DNA of 64,000 nt from Lawsonibacter asaccharolyticus. GTDB lineage: Bacteria; Bacillota; Clostridia; Oscillospirales; Oscillospiraceae. Below are positions 43,602 to 52,232 of this stretch, piece by piece. Position 1 is the first letter of the stretch; the number at the start of each line of letters is the position of its first letter. A program made the position numbers and the translations under genes. The notes below the pieces were generated by a model that saw only the letters and a program-made list of their open reading frames with translations, was not told where the DNA came from and did not search any database. The stretch is taken from positions 3,439,693 through 3,503,692 of the forward strand of contig BFBT01000001.1 of assembly GCA_003112755.1 (NCBI GenBank), given 5' to 3'.

Positions 43602-44039
43602 TCAGCCCAGCTTTTCATATTCCTTGTCCGCCACCGGCTCCAACCACTCGTTGGAGGCATCTTCTCCCGGCACATCAAAAGCGATATGGGAAAACCAGCT
43701 GTCCTTTTTTGCACCATGCCAATGCTTCACGCCCTCCGGGATGACCACAACGGTTCCGGGGGTCAAGCTCTGCGCCTCCTTGCCTTCCTCCTGATACCAG
43801 CCCTCCCCGGCGGTGCAGATCAGAATTTGTCCGCCGCCGGTCTTGGCGTGATGGATGTGCCAATTGTTGCGGCAGCCCGGCTCGAAGGTCACATTAGCCA
43901 GAAAGATAGGGCTCTGGCCGGGAACTGTCAAGGGGTTCAAATAGGAATTGCCGATAAAATACTGGGCGAATGCTTCGTTGGGCTGTCCCTTTCCAAACAC
44001 ATTTACCGTTTCAAACTGCTTTTCTTCTGCAATTTTCAT
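43602..44039 (-). CDS. Cupin-domain protein
   Basis: A 145-residue single cupin with metal-binding motifs GCRNNWHIHHAKTGGGQ (cupin 1; two His and a later Glu region) and PEGVKHWHGA (cupin 2 His). Such proteins pair with CMD-family genes and may detoxify quinone-like or carbonyl compounds. AAAGGAG precedes the ATG. It lies between the CMD and aldo-keto reductase genes. Confidence 0.88.
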   Translation of the reverse strand: MKIAEEKQFETVNVFGKGQPNEAFAQYFIGNSYLNPLTVPGQSPIFLANVTFEPGCRNNWHIHHAKTGGGQILICTAGEGWYQEEGKEAQSLTPGTVVVIPEGVKHWHGAKKDSWFSHIAFDVPGEDASNEWLEPVADKEYEKLG

Positions 44040-44073
44040 TGTAAATACTCCTTTAGCGGTATCTATACAGCAC

Positions 44074-44928
44074 TCAGTCGTGGATCTTCCAGCCGTTCAG
44101 GAACTGAGCCGTCTCAGCGGCGCTGTGGTCGATGATCTCGCTGTGGCCCAGATCAAGTTTGGCGATGGCGGTCATATCCTCCTCACTCAGGGTGAAATCC
44201 CAAATATTGAAGTTTTCCTCCATCCGCTCTTTATGGATGGACTTGGGGATGATGACCACACCACGCTGGGTGTTCCAGCGCAGAGCCACCTGCGCGGCGG
44301 TCTTGCCATACTTCTGGCCAATCTCGGTCAGCACCGGGTGGGTGAAGATGCCGTGTTTGCCCTCGGCCATCGGCCCCCATGCCTCCGGCTGGACGTGCAG
44401 GGACTTCATGTTCTCAACAGCGCCAGTCTGAGCGAAGAAGGGGTGTAGTTCCACCTGGTTGACCATAGGGGCAATGCGGGCGTTCAGGCACAGATCGGTC
44501 AGCCGGTCGGGGTAGAAGTTGCACACGCCAATGGCCCGAATCTTCCCGGCTTCGTACAGTTCCTCCATAGCCCGCCACGCGCCGTAGTAGTCGTTCATGG
44601 GCTGGTGGATCAGATACAAGTCGAGGTAGTCCAGCCCCAGCTTCTCCATGGAAGTTTCGAAGGCTTTCTTGGCGCTCTCATACCCGGCGTCCTGAATCCA
44701 GAGCTTGGTTGTGATGAACAGCTCCTCCCGAGGGATGTTGCTCCCCCGAATGGCCGCGCCCACCGCTTCCTCGTTGAAATAGGCGGCGGCAGTGTCGATG
44801 AGACGGTAGCCCACCGAGAGGGCGTCGCGCACCGCCTGCTCACAGACGGCGGCCTCCGGCACCTGGAACACTCCGAAGCCCTCCAGCGGCATTTTGACGC
44901 CGTTTGACAAAGTGACGTACTCCATCAT
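44074..44928 (-). CDS. Aldo/keto reductase
   Basis: A 284-residue AKR with the catalytic tetrad visible: Asp and Tyr in [13 protein letters not shown], Lys in ITTKLW, His in YLIHQP. The NADPH loop is [14 protein letters not shown]. It reduces aldehydes or ketones; the substrate is unknown. It heads the leftward AKR-cupin-CMD set. AGGAGGAATTT precedes the ATG. A divergent LysR gene with an operator-like palindrome suggests local control. Confidence 0.92.
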   Translation of the reverse strand: MMEYVTLSNGVKMPLEGFGVFQVPEAAVCEQAVRDALSVGYRLIDTAAAYFNEEAVGAAIRGSNIPREELFITTKLWIQDAGYESAKKAFETSMEKLGLDYLDLYLIHQPMNDYYGAWRAMEELYEAGKIRAIGVCNFYPDRLTDLCLNARIAPMVNQVELHPFFAQTGAVENMKSLHVQPEAWGPMAEGKHGIFTHPVLTEIGQKYGKTAAQVALRWNTQRGVVIIPKSIHKERMEENFNIWDFTLSEEDMTAIAKLDLGHSEIIDHSAAETAQFLNGWKIHD

Positions 44929-44955
44929 AAATTCCTCCTGTCTTGCATTGCATGG

Positions 44956-44986
44956 TTTACACTCGCGATTTCATTATGCTATAATG
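44956..44986 (+). promoter_or_regulatory. LysR-gene promoter with overlapping palindrome
   Basis: TTTACA (44956-44961), an 18-base spacer, and TATAAT (44980-44985). CATTATGCTATAATG (44972-44986) is a palindrome over the -10, so a bound dimer would block it. Confidence 0.55.
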
Positions 44987-45098
44987 AGATTGGAGCGTAG
45001 CCTTTTCTTTACAATTCTCAGTATAACACGCTTAATTTGTGATGAACACTACATGATTTTTATACTGCATAAGCGCTCGTTTATGCTAAGGAGGACAC

Positions 45099-45980
45099 AT
45101 GGACATTACGGCCCTGGAATACTTCAAGATCATCGCGGAGAGCGGTTCTCTGACAAAGGCCGCGCAGCAGCTCCATATCACCCAGCCGGCCATGAGCGCC
45201 ATGCTCAAAAAGCTGGAGGAGGAATTGGAGGTGGAGTTGTTTGACCGTAGCCCGAATCGAATCCATCTGAACAAAGCCGGGGAGGTCGCGCTCGTCCATG
45301 TGAATACGATCCTGCGGAACGTGGAGCAGCTGAAAGCCGACGTGCTCAGCGCCGCCCGGCAGATCCAGACTCTCTCCATCGCCTTCTGTGACCCGGGCGT
45401 CCGCTGGTTTTCGGTTCCCCGTTTTTCCGTGGCTCATCCGGAAGTCCAGGTAAACGATGACCTTTACGAGGGCGATGACACGGTGGAACTCCTCCGTGAG
45501 CGGGTCTATGACTTGATGGTCACACCGCAGAAAATACAGGACGCCCGCATCCAAAGCCTGCCCTTCCTGTCCGATCAGGTGTATCTCTCCGTTCCGGAGG
45601 ACAGTAATCTGGTGGAACGGGACAGTATTTCCGTTCGGGAGATTCCGGCGCAGGCCCTTCTGTATCCCCAGATCGGCGGGTATTTCCTCTCGCAGATGGA
45701 AAAAGTCATCACGGAGGATCATCTGCCCATCACGCTGGTCAAGAACAATTACAACGTCACTCAGCACCTAATCCGCACCACCAATTTCCTCGCCACTATT
45801 TCCACCCTGTCTATGGATCTGCGAAACGATGGCCCCCACCGTAGATTGATTCCCATGACCGACCCGGAGTTGAACGTGCTCTATTATATCTCCTATCTAA
45901 AAAACAACCGGGAGAAGGTGAGGGTGTTCCTGCAATGGGGGAAGGATTGCAACGACCAAAATGAGGAGGATCGTAGATGA
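45099..45980 (+). CDS. LysR-family transcriptional regulator
   Basis: A 293-residue LysR protein. The HTH is in residues 1-60 (ESGSLTKAAQQLHITQPAMS), with an effector domain from about 88. AAGGAGGAC precedes the ATG. It is divergent from the AKR-cupin-CMD genes, its likely targets, and is followed by a GNAT gene with an ATGA overlap. The 44929-45098 spacer holds the promoter and palindrome above. Confidence 0.9.
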   Translation: MDITALEYFKIIAESGSLTKAAQQLHITQPAMSAMLKKLEEELEVELFDRSPNRIHLNKAGEVALVHVNTILRNVEQLKADVLSAARQIQTLSIAFCDPGVRWFSVPRFSVAHPEVQVNDDLYEGDDTVELLRERVYDLMVTPQKIQDARIQSLPFLSDQVYLSVPEDSNLVERDSISVREIPAQALLYPQIGGYFLSQMEKVITEDHLPITLVKNNYNVTQHLIRTTNFLATISTLSMDLRNDGPHRRLIPMTDPELNVLYYISYLKNNREKVRVFLQWGKDCNDQNEEDRR

Positions 45981-46504
45981 ATCAGAACATTTTGTTTCGG
46001 CCATGTACCCAGGATGATCTCGATGTCCTTCAGGATTTCTCCAGACGGACTTATTTTGAGACCTTCGCGGAGCAGAACACGCCGGAGAATATGGCCACAT
46101 ATTTGGATGACGCCTTTGAGACGGAAAAGCTACGGAGGGAGCTGGAGGACGCAAATTCCGCGTTTTACTTCCTGTACTGCGGCGAAACACTGGCAGGCTA
46201 TCTGAAGCTGAACGAGGCCCCGGCCCAGACGGATCTCCACGACTCCGATTCCCTGGAGATCGAGCGGATCTATGTGGGAAAGGAATTTCAGGGGATGGGC
46301 CTGGGACGGTGCCTGATGGAACATGCCATTTCCACTGCCGTACAGCGGGGAAAGGCATTTGTTTGGCTGGGTGTGTGGGAGAAAAACACAAAAGCACTCG
46401 CCTTCTATCGGAAGAACGGCTTTTACCCCATCGGGACCCATACCTTTGTCATGGGGGATGACCCACAGACCGACTACATCATGCGAAAGGACCTCAAGCG
46501 ATGA
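45977..46504 (+). CDS. GNAT-family N-acetyltransferase
   Basis: A 175-residue GNAT with the acetyl-CoA loop VGKEFQGMGLGRCLMEHAI and motif B AFYRKNGFYPIG. It resembles spermidine or small-amine acetyltransferases (PaiA-like). It overlaps the LysR gene upstream and the DUF1989 gene downstream by 4 bases each, so the three are one operon. Substrate not known. Confidence 0.88.
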   Translation: MNQNILFRPCTQDDLDVLQDFSRRTYFETFAEQNTPENMATYLDDAFETEKLRRELEDANSAFYFLYCGETLAGYLKLNEAPAQTDLHDSDSLEIERIYVGKEFQGMGLGRCLMEHAISTAVQRGKAFVWLGVWEKNTKALAFYRKNGFYPIGTHTFVMGDDPQTDYIMRKDLKR

Positions 46505-47109
46505 GGGAATATTTCATCCCCGCCTGCGGCGGAGCCGCCATAGAGATGGCAGAGGGCGAGACTGTCACGGTCGTCGATGTGGAGGGCAGTCAGGTGGCAG
46601 ACTTCTTTGCGGAGCGCGCCGGAGATCCCGGGGAATTCCTCTCTCCGGCGGTCACCATCGACTGCAACGAATCCCTGCGGCTTCATGTTGGGGACTTTCT
46701 CTATACCAACCGGTACCGCCCCATGTTCCAGGTGGTCTGCAACGAGGTGGGGGAGCATGACCTTCTCTTTCCCTGCTGCCGTCCGGAGATGTACGACTTT
46801 TTCTATCAGAACGGGGACGGGCATCCAAACTGCTACGATAATATCAATCGGGCGTTGGGAGAGCACAGGCCCATCATCCAGCCCGTCAATCTGTTCATGC
46901 ACACCACGGTAGATGGGACTGGGAAGATCACCATCCACCCGCCGGTGTCGAAAGCTGGAAATAAAATCGTTTTGCAGGCCCAAATGGATGTACGGCTGGG
47001 CATCGCGGCGTGCAGCGTGTCTGAGGGGGCGTGCAACAACAGGGTATGTTCACCCATCCGGGTCATCGTAGACAGTCAGGGCCGAAAGATCGTGGAAGAA
47101 CAGATATAA
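46501..47109 (+). CDS. DUF1989 (urea-carboxylase-associated) family protein
   Basis: A 202-residue DUF1989 protein. Family motifs are VTVVDVEGSQVADFFAE, a CCRPEMYDFFYQ segment and HPNCYDNINRAL, with Cys and His residues that could bind a metal. Relatives sit beside urea carboxylase and guanidine genes, but neither is here. It is ATGA-coupled to the GNAT gene. It may act on small amines or urea derivatives; that is inference. Confidence 0.82.
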   Translation: MREYFIPACGGAAIEMAEGETVTVVDVEGSQVADFFAERAGDPGEFLSPAVTIDCNESLRLHVGDFLYTNRYRPMFQVVCNEVGEHDLLFPCCRPEMYDFFYQNGDGHPNCYDNINRALGEHRPIIQPVNLFMHTTVDGTGKITIHPPVSKAGNKIVLQAQMDVRLGIAACSVSEGACNNRVCSPIRVIVDSQGRKIVEEQI

Positions 47110-47115
47110 AAACTC

Positions 47116-47143
47116 AGGGCGGGCGCCGTTCAGCGCCTGCCCT
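47116..47143. terminator. Terminator between convergent DUF1989 and GNAT genes
   Basis: AGGGCGGGCGC with GCGCCTGCCCT (one wobble), an 11-bp stem. T-tracts are weak on both sides. Confidence 0.5.
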
Positions 47144-47171
47144 GTGCTATATCAAAAATTGATTTTCATGC

Positions 47172-47618
47172 TCAAAGCCGCATATTCAAAATTGGATAAG
47201 GCTTGCCCTGCTCGTCATGATCCAGCCGCTCATAGACGCGGAAGCCCATGTGCTCATAGAAGCCAAGGGCCTGGGGGTTTTGCTCGTTGACCGTGACCTC
47301 CCGGATGTCGAAGTGCTCCACGCCGTACTGAAAGAGTTCTTTGCCCAGCCCCTGCCCCCGCTCCTCCGGGGCCAGGAACAGCATCTCCAGCTTCTCACCA
47401 GCGATTCCCATGAACGCCACAGGGGTCCCGTTTTCACCCCATGCGGCGATTAGATGGGGAACCTCGCGAAGGGCCTGGGGCACATAGGCCTTGATCTCCG
47501 CAATCTCCTCGGGGGACAGGAACAGGTGGGTTGCCTGAACGGAGCGCTCCCACACCGCCAGCAGTTGCTCCAGCAGCTGGGGCGTCCGCTCACGCACTTC
47601 CTCGATCTTTCTCTGCAT
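47172..47618 (-). CDS. GNAT-family N-acetyltransferase
   Basis: A 148-residue GNAT: LFLAPEERGQGLGKELFQYG (acetyl-CoA loop) and NPQALGFYEHMGFRVYERL. GAACGAAAGCAT gives only a weak ribosome site. It lies 31 bp downstream of another GNAT gene on the same strand. Substrate unknown. Confidence 0.88.
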   Translation of the reverse strand: MQRKIEEVRERTPQLLEQLLAVWERSVQATHLFLSPEEIAEIKAYVPQALREVPHLIAAWGENGTPVAFMGIAGEKLEMLFLAPEERGQGLGKELFQYGVEHFDIREVTVNEQNPQALGFYEHMGFRVYERLDHDEQGKPYPILNMRL

Positions 47619-47649
47619 ATGCTTTCGTTCTCCTTATCGTGTGCCAAAC

Positions 47650-48285
47650 TCACTCCACAAAGGAGCGGCTCAGAATATAAAATTCCTCCTGGCTGGGCTG
47701 ATGGCGGCGCTCCATGGGAGGCAGCGTGTCATCGTAGTGCCGGGCTTCCTCCTCGGGGATCGCCATCACCGGGCTGTCGGAATAGGTCCACTGGTGACCC
47801 GTCAGAGCGCCGGGGATCAGCTCCTTCACCAGCATGGCCGCGGGATACTTCCCGCCCTCCACATGGACCTGAAATTTTTGGCAGCTTTGGAACCCGCGGG
47901 AGACATAGTTTGCGGGACTGCCGAAGATGACGATGGCATCGTAGCCCAGTTCCACAGCCTTGGTGAAGGAGTGCTCCATCAGCTGTTTTCCATAGCCTTG
48001 GCGTTGCAGGTCGGGTTCCACACAGACGGGACCGAAGGTCAGGATCTTCTTTTCCCGCCCTGTTTCATCCACCAGCTTCGCTTTGGTATACATGATATTC
48101 CCGATGATCCGGCCGTCCTCCTCTAGGACGAAGTCCAGCTCCTGGATGAAGTCCTCGTGCTCCCGCATGATATGGACCAGATAATGCTCCACACAGCCAG
48201 GCACATAAAGGTTGTAGAAGGCCCGCCGGGTGAGCTCCTCCACCGCCTGGTAATCCCGTTTCACCTCGTTTCGGATTTGCGGCAT
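47650..48285 (-). CDS. GNAT-family N-acetyltransferase
   Basis: A 211-residue GNAT: CVEPDLQRQGYGKQLMEHS is the acetyl-CoA loop, followed by IVIFGSPANYVSRGFQ. I chose the ATG at 48285 with GAGGAGGAAC upstream; a longer in-frame start at 48387 adds 34 residues unlike the family. It probably forms a two-gene unit with the GNAT gene that follows. Confidence 0.87.
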   Translation of the reverse strand: MPQIRNEVKRDYQAVEELTRRAFYNLYVPGCVEHYLVHIMREHEDFIQELDFVLEEDGRIIGNIMYTKAKLVDETGREKKILTFGPVCVEPDLQRQGYGKQLMEHSFTKAVELGYDAIVIFGSPANYVSRGFQSCQKFQVHVEGGKYPAAMLVKELIPGALTGHQWTYSDSPVMAIPEEEARHYDDTLPPMERRHQPSQEEFYILSRSFVE

Positions 48286-48739
48286 ATCATGTTCCTCCTC
48301 TTGAGAAAACTCTGACGCTATCATACAGATCGTGTGCGGAAAAGTCAAGGGATGAGGGTCGGCTGAACCGGAGTGCCTTTCAGCCAAGGCGATAAATCTG
48401 TTCTCCGTGCGTGCGGCTGGTTACCGGGGCTTCTGGATAGAGAGGGCAATGTTGTTTACTGCCCTGCAAATTTTGAGTTCTCATTGCAGAAATGGCTTGC
48501 ATTATTTCCATTCCAGAGTGACAATGCAGACGGTCAGAGAAGAGAAAAATACCTATCCTCTGCTCCGGCGGAACGTGCCGACGGTAAAGGGCGGGAGGCA
48601 TTTCTGACCACAGTTTCAGCCACAGAGTGACGTGGAGTATATGGAAACAGCGCTTTCAAAGAGTGACGGAAAGCAAATAAAATGGAGCAGAAACGACGCA
48701 AAACAAGCGAAAATAATGCGAAAAATCTTTCAATATCTA
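48286..48739. other. Spacer without a recognisable gene
   Basis: Short open frames occur (for example 48373-48630), but they have no ribosome site and no recognisable family. It lies just before the tRNA-Pro repeat array and may contain scrambled island ends. Confidence 0.4.
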
Positions 48740-48929
48740 TTTGGGAGGATAGATGACCTATCCATTCCCCTGAAAGTGAAAGCCCGGAAGTCCTTGGGAC
48801 AGTAGCTTGCGGCGGAAATTCCCCGGTTGAAAAATCCCCGCAAAATCGGGCGTGACCACAGGATTGCCCTCAGACACGAAAAACTTGCTTTTTCTTTCTC
48901 CGCATGGTATCATGCAGAAAAATGAAATA

Positions 48930-48968
48930 TCCGGGTATAGCGCAGTTGGTAGCGCGCCAGCTTTGGGA
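48930..48968 (+). pseudogene. tRNA-Pro 5' half (truncated after the anticodon)
   Basis: It begins TCCGGGTATAGCGCAGTTGG, runs to TTTGGGA, and then leaves the tRNA sequence. It keeps its own promoter (TTGCTT at 48885, TATCAT at 48908). It cannot fold into a tRNA. Confidence 0.8.
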
Positions 48969-49106
48969 GGATAGATGACCTATCCATTCCCCCAAAAGCG
49001 AGAGTCCGGAAGTCCTTGGGACAGTAGCTTGCGGCGGAAATTTTCCGGTTGAAAAATTCCGGCAAAATCGGGCTTGACCACAGCACTGCCCACAGACACG
49101 AAAAAC

Positions 49107-49135
49107 TTGCTTTTTCTTTCTCCGCATGGTATCAT
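49107..49135 (+). promoter_or_regulatory. Promoter of tRNA-Pro
   Basis: TTGCTT (49107-49112), a 17-base spacer, and TATCAT (49130-49135), 16 bases before the tRNA. The same boxes occur in the previous repeat. Confidence 0.7.
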
Positions 49136-49150
49136 GCAGAAAATCGAATA

Positions 49151-49227
49151 TCCGGGTGTAGCGCAGTTGGTAGCGCACGTGATTTGGGTTCACGGGGCCG
49201 AGCGTTCGAATCGCTCCACTCGGACCA
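49151..49227 (+). tRNA. tRNA-Pro (anticodon TGG)
   Basis: A 77-base tRNA with encoded CCA. The acceptor stem is TCCGGGT with ACTCGGA, the D-arm is GCGCAGTTGGTAGCGC, the anticodon stem is CGTGA with TCACG around TTTGGGT, and the T-loop is GTTCGAATC. Complete and likely functional. Confidence 0.93.
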
Positions 49228-49266
49228 AAAGCTCCTTGGTGCCAATAATGCTCCAAGGGGCTTTTT
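49228..49266 (+). terminator. Terminator of tRNA-Pro
   Basis: AAAGCTCCTTGG with CCAAGGGGCTTT (one wobble) and a T-run. Confidence 0.75.
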
Positions 49267-49435
49267 GCTATTGTCGGGGAGCACATCAAAAATTAATAAG
49301 TTTTTACTGCTCCTCGGTATTGTATTACCATTATGCTTTAGCTATAATACATTATAATCTATCTTAAATTTGTGAATATCTATAGCATGTTAAGTCCATT
49401 ATTTTCCCACTTTTATTGTGAAAGAATGGTTGCAT

Positions 49436-50476
49436 ATGAATATACGGATTAGAGAGCAAGCCGGAACAGATTCTGTTAGAAAATTTGACTACCAAATGGC
49501 AGTTGCGTTAGACTATTTATTATCTGAAATAGATAGTGATACCATCATCCTTATAGAGACTTTAGAAGATTTTGCGGTTTTTCGCAACCATGGTACCGAA
49601 TTTGAAGAAATAGAGATTTACCAAGTAAAAACTAAAAATAGCGGTTTATATGAAAAACGAACGTTACTTTCTGATAATGTCCTCGGGAAAATTATTCTAA
49701 CCGATTTTTATTTTAACTCAAAATCTAAAACGCTAAATATTGTATGCAACACCCCACTTAAAGGTGCATCAACTGAGACTCTCGATAATTTTGTTTTTGA
49801 AAACTCATTGACCCCTAAAGAACTTACTGAGTTAAAATTAAATGTAAAGACATATCTAAGTAAAGAATCCGATTTCACAGGTTCCTTAGAATCCTATTGG
49901 GGCAAACTTATTTATATCAAATCCTCGTTGCCTTTTTCAGGAAAAGAAGATCGATATAGTGAGACATTAGTTGGAAAAACCAACAGTGTTATTTCCCATT
50001 ATTTAGGCGATGAAAACCACTCAATCAATCCACAAATTGTTTTTAATACTCTAAGACTTTTGATTGATAAACAGCGGAGAAATAAAATTACTACTTCCGA
50101 AATAGATGTTGAAGATGCACTCTCTCAGAAGGGAATCCGCACATCTGATGTTAAAGCAGTAATAGATCAAGCGGCCAAATTTCAACACCTTACCAAGAAC
50201 GAGATTTTTCAACACGCCTCGCAAATATTTAGTCCTGCCGAATTTTTGGCGATTAAAAGTGAATACCCTACCTTTTTATCCTATCGAGCCAATCTCTCTG
50301 ACCAAGCTTATCAAGATGCACTCAAAATTCTTCAAGAAGAATATTGGTCCTTAACTGCAAAATATGACTCTCTTGATGAGATTATCCGAATTACTGCTCA
50401 AAACTGTTGCCAAAAGATTCCCTATTATAGCCTTGCAATTATACAAATAATGGCAATTGTTATTGTATATAGTTAA
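49436..50476 (+). CDS. DUF4297-like dsDNA nuclease (defence effector)
   Basis: A 346-residue AT-rich gene. The N-terminus matches the DUF4297/Cap4-type nuclease fold: REQAGTDSVRKFDYQMAVAL, then acidic Glu44/Asp45 in ETLEDFAVF and Gln63/Lys65 in YQVKTK, a PD-(D/E)xK-like site. The rest is helical and unassigned. I prefer the ATG at 49436; a GTG at 49418 is also in frame, and neither has a strong ribosome site. The ATPase gene follows 11 bp later. Such nucleases degrade DNA when a partner ATPase detects infection. Low GC against all flanks indicates transfer. Confidence 0.78.
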   Translation: MNIRIREQAGTDSVRKFDYQMAVALDYLLSEIDSDTIILIETLEDFAVFRNHGTEFEEIEIYQVKTKNSGLYEKRTLLSDNVLGKIILTDFYFNSKSKTLNIVCNTPLKGASTETLDNFVFENSLTPKELTELKLNVKTYLSKESDFTGSLESYWGKLIYIKSSLPFSGKEDRYSETLVGKTNSVISHYLGDENHSINPQIVFNTLRLLIDKQRRNKITTSEIDVEDALSQKGIRTSDVKAVIDQAAKFQHLTKNEIFQHASQIFSPAEFLAIKSEYPTFLSYRANLSDQAYQDALKILQEEYWSLTAKYDSLDEIIRITAQNCCQKIPYYSLAIIQIMAIVIVYS

Positions 50477-50487
50477 GAGGTGAACGT

Positions 50488-52164
50488 ATGAGTATATTTT
50501 ATAAAAGCCTATTGATACTCGATAAAGGGAAAAATGTTGCAAGGAAAATCGAATTTCAGCCGGGCATTAATATTGTCACCTCGCATCTCAATAGTGTCGG
50601 AAAAACATCATTATCTTTGATGCTTTTGCATAGTTTTGGTGCCAAAGTTAGATTCAGCGATAAATGGGACCTATCCAATGTATTTACAAAATTGACCATA
50701 CAAAAAGATTCAAGTGAAATTGAGATTATCCGGCACAGGGACACTTATACAATTATTACTGGCGACGAAAAATATTATTACCCTCTTCAAAAAAATGGTT
50801 ATGCAGAAAAACTGTATGAACTGCTGGGCCTCACCATCAAAATCAAGGATAAAAACTCCGATACATACTCTACTGCTATACCCTCACTGTATCTTCTTCC
50901 CTATTTCTTATCGCAAACAAAAACTGATGAGGATAGATCAGTTTTTGAGGATTTAAATATGTATTTAAAGTCCGATTTACGTGACGCTTTGTACTACCAT
51001 GTAGGTGCATTAGATAACCATTATTCTTCCGTTATTCAACAACTGACACAGTCGCGAAAAAAGCTTGAAGAACTACGAAAATCACGTGAAAAGCAAATTT
51101 CTGAAATAGAATACTTGGAAAGAAAATTGGCCGAATCTAAAAGCGCAAAGTTAATAGATAGTGATGCTGATTTAGACGCAGATATCGCTGTATACCAGAA
51201 ATATTCTAAGAAGAAGCAGGATTATTACTCATTGGTTAAGACCCAATCTGATATAAAGCATAAAATCAAGTTGTTGAACGCTACATTAAAAGACAATTTG
51301 GTCTATACCGCAAAATTATTAGATGGGGAAGATATTATTTGTCCTGTATGCAACTCAAATATTACTGACTTTATTTCTTCAGCATTAAAGGTTGGAATTG
51401 CGGAAAGTGATATAAACACTGAACTTGCCAGTCTGAAGGCCGATTTGCTGAATACTGATAGAAAAATTGCGCTTGCTAAGCCTAAATTAGATGAATTACA
51501 TCAAGAAATTATGTTGATTGAGCAGCAACGAGAAAATGTTAAGATTACACGTGCCATTATTGTTTGGAATGAAGAGTTGTTGGTTGCAAAGAAAAATTTT
51601 GCTGAAATACAGTTGCAGATAGATTCCCTTGAGGCATCAATAAAAGGATACTCAGAGGAAATGAGAAACTATAACGAAAAAAAGCAATCAGCTGATAAAA
51701 GTTATCGATCTGCATTTGTCACACTGCTAAATGCAACCAATATCAGTACAGATGGACTCGACATTAGCAGTTTGAATTTATATGATTCTCTACATTTAAG
51801 TGGAAGCGAAATTCCTCGGGTAGCAATTTCGCGGTTCTTTTCCTTATTAGAAAGTAAAACTGCTGACAGTATTGTTATGCCTATTATCTTCGACTTTCCA
51901 AATTTGGATATGACCGAGGAAAACCTAACAAAATGTTTTCAAGTAATGTGCGAAAAAATTTCTGATACAAAAACTTATCCTCAAAGCTTTATATTCTCTA
52001 TCAATTGTGAAGAACGAATATCTAAGGCCGGTGCCTCATTAGAGAAAATCAATATTATTGATATAGAGAGTCTTCCCATGGATGATTCCGCAAATCCAAA
52101 GCTATTATGCAAACACGATTATAGTGCTTACTCAAAAGAAATTAGTGAGATGATTAATTCTTAA
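50488..52164 (+). CDS. SMC/Rad50-like ATPase with zinc-hook CxxC (defence sensor)
   Basis: A 558-residue ABC-type ATPase. Walker A is SHLNSVGKTSLS (Gly38-Lys39-Thr40). Coiled coil runs about 175-275 and 300-400, split by a zinc-hook motif CPVC at 285-288. A signature-like LSGSE lies near 436, and Walker B is PIIFDFPNLD with Asp469; the next catalytic Glu of most ABC proteins is Phe here. AGAGGTG sits 9 bases before the ATG. The layout matches the LmuB subunit of Lamassu-type systems, although no LmuC gene is seen. It should sense phage DNA structures and unleash the nuclease upstream. Confidence 0.78.
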   Translation: MSIFYKSLLILDKGKNVARKIEFQPGINIVTSHLNSVGKTSLSLMLLHSFGAKVRFSDKWDLSNVFTKLTIQKDSSEIEIIRHRDTYTIITGDEKYYYPLQKNGYAEKLYELLGLTIKIKDKNSDTYSTAIPSLYLLPYFLSQTKTDEDRSVFEDLNMYLKSDLRDALYYHVGALDNHYSSVIQQLTQSRKKLEELRKSREKQISEIEYLERKLAESKSAKLIDSDADLDADIAVYQKYSKKKQDYYSLVKTQSDIKHKIKLLNATLKDNLVYTAKLLDGEDIICPVCNSNITDFISSALKVGIAESDINTELASLKADLLNTDRKIALAKPKLDELHQEIMLIEQQRENVKITRAIIVWNEELLVAKKNFAEIQLQIDSLEASIKGYSEEMRNYNEKKQSADKSYRSAFVTLLNATNISTDGLDISSLNLYDSLHLSGSEIPRVAISRFFSLLESKTADSIVMPIIFDFPNLDMTEENLTKCFQVMCEKISDTKTYPQSFIFSINCEERISKAGASLEKINIIDIESLPMDDSANPKLLCKHDYSAYSKEISEMINS

Positions 52165-52232
52165 ATAGCATATATCCATTCTTCTCCCCCCAAAACTCCG
52201 AACTTGCATTTCGGCATTTTTTGTATGTTCAA

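Larger units (their letters stand above)
48740..49182 (+). repeat. Two tandem 222-bp repeats ending in tRNA-Pro 5' halves
   Basis: Unit 1 is 48740-48961 and unit 2 is 48962-49182. Each starts TTTGGGAGGATAGATGACC and ends with a promoter plus the 5' half of tRNA-Pro up to the anticodon loop. The next TTTGGG (49183) belongs to the complete tRNA. The units are about 90% alike by eye. Each has a small palindrome (GGATAG with CTATCC) and TTGCTT/TATCAT promoter boxes. The break point inside the anticodon loop suggests site-specific recombination there. Confidence 0.8.

Noticed and set aside
48740..49182. CRISPR array
   Set aside because: Only two units of 222 bp with no unique spacers; the units end in tRNA halves and promoters.
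48740..49182. Group I intron in the tRNA-Pro anticodon loop
   Set aside because: The 5' half is repeated in each unit, and the complete tRNA at 49151 has no insertion; intron core pairings were not seen.
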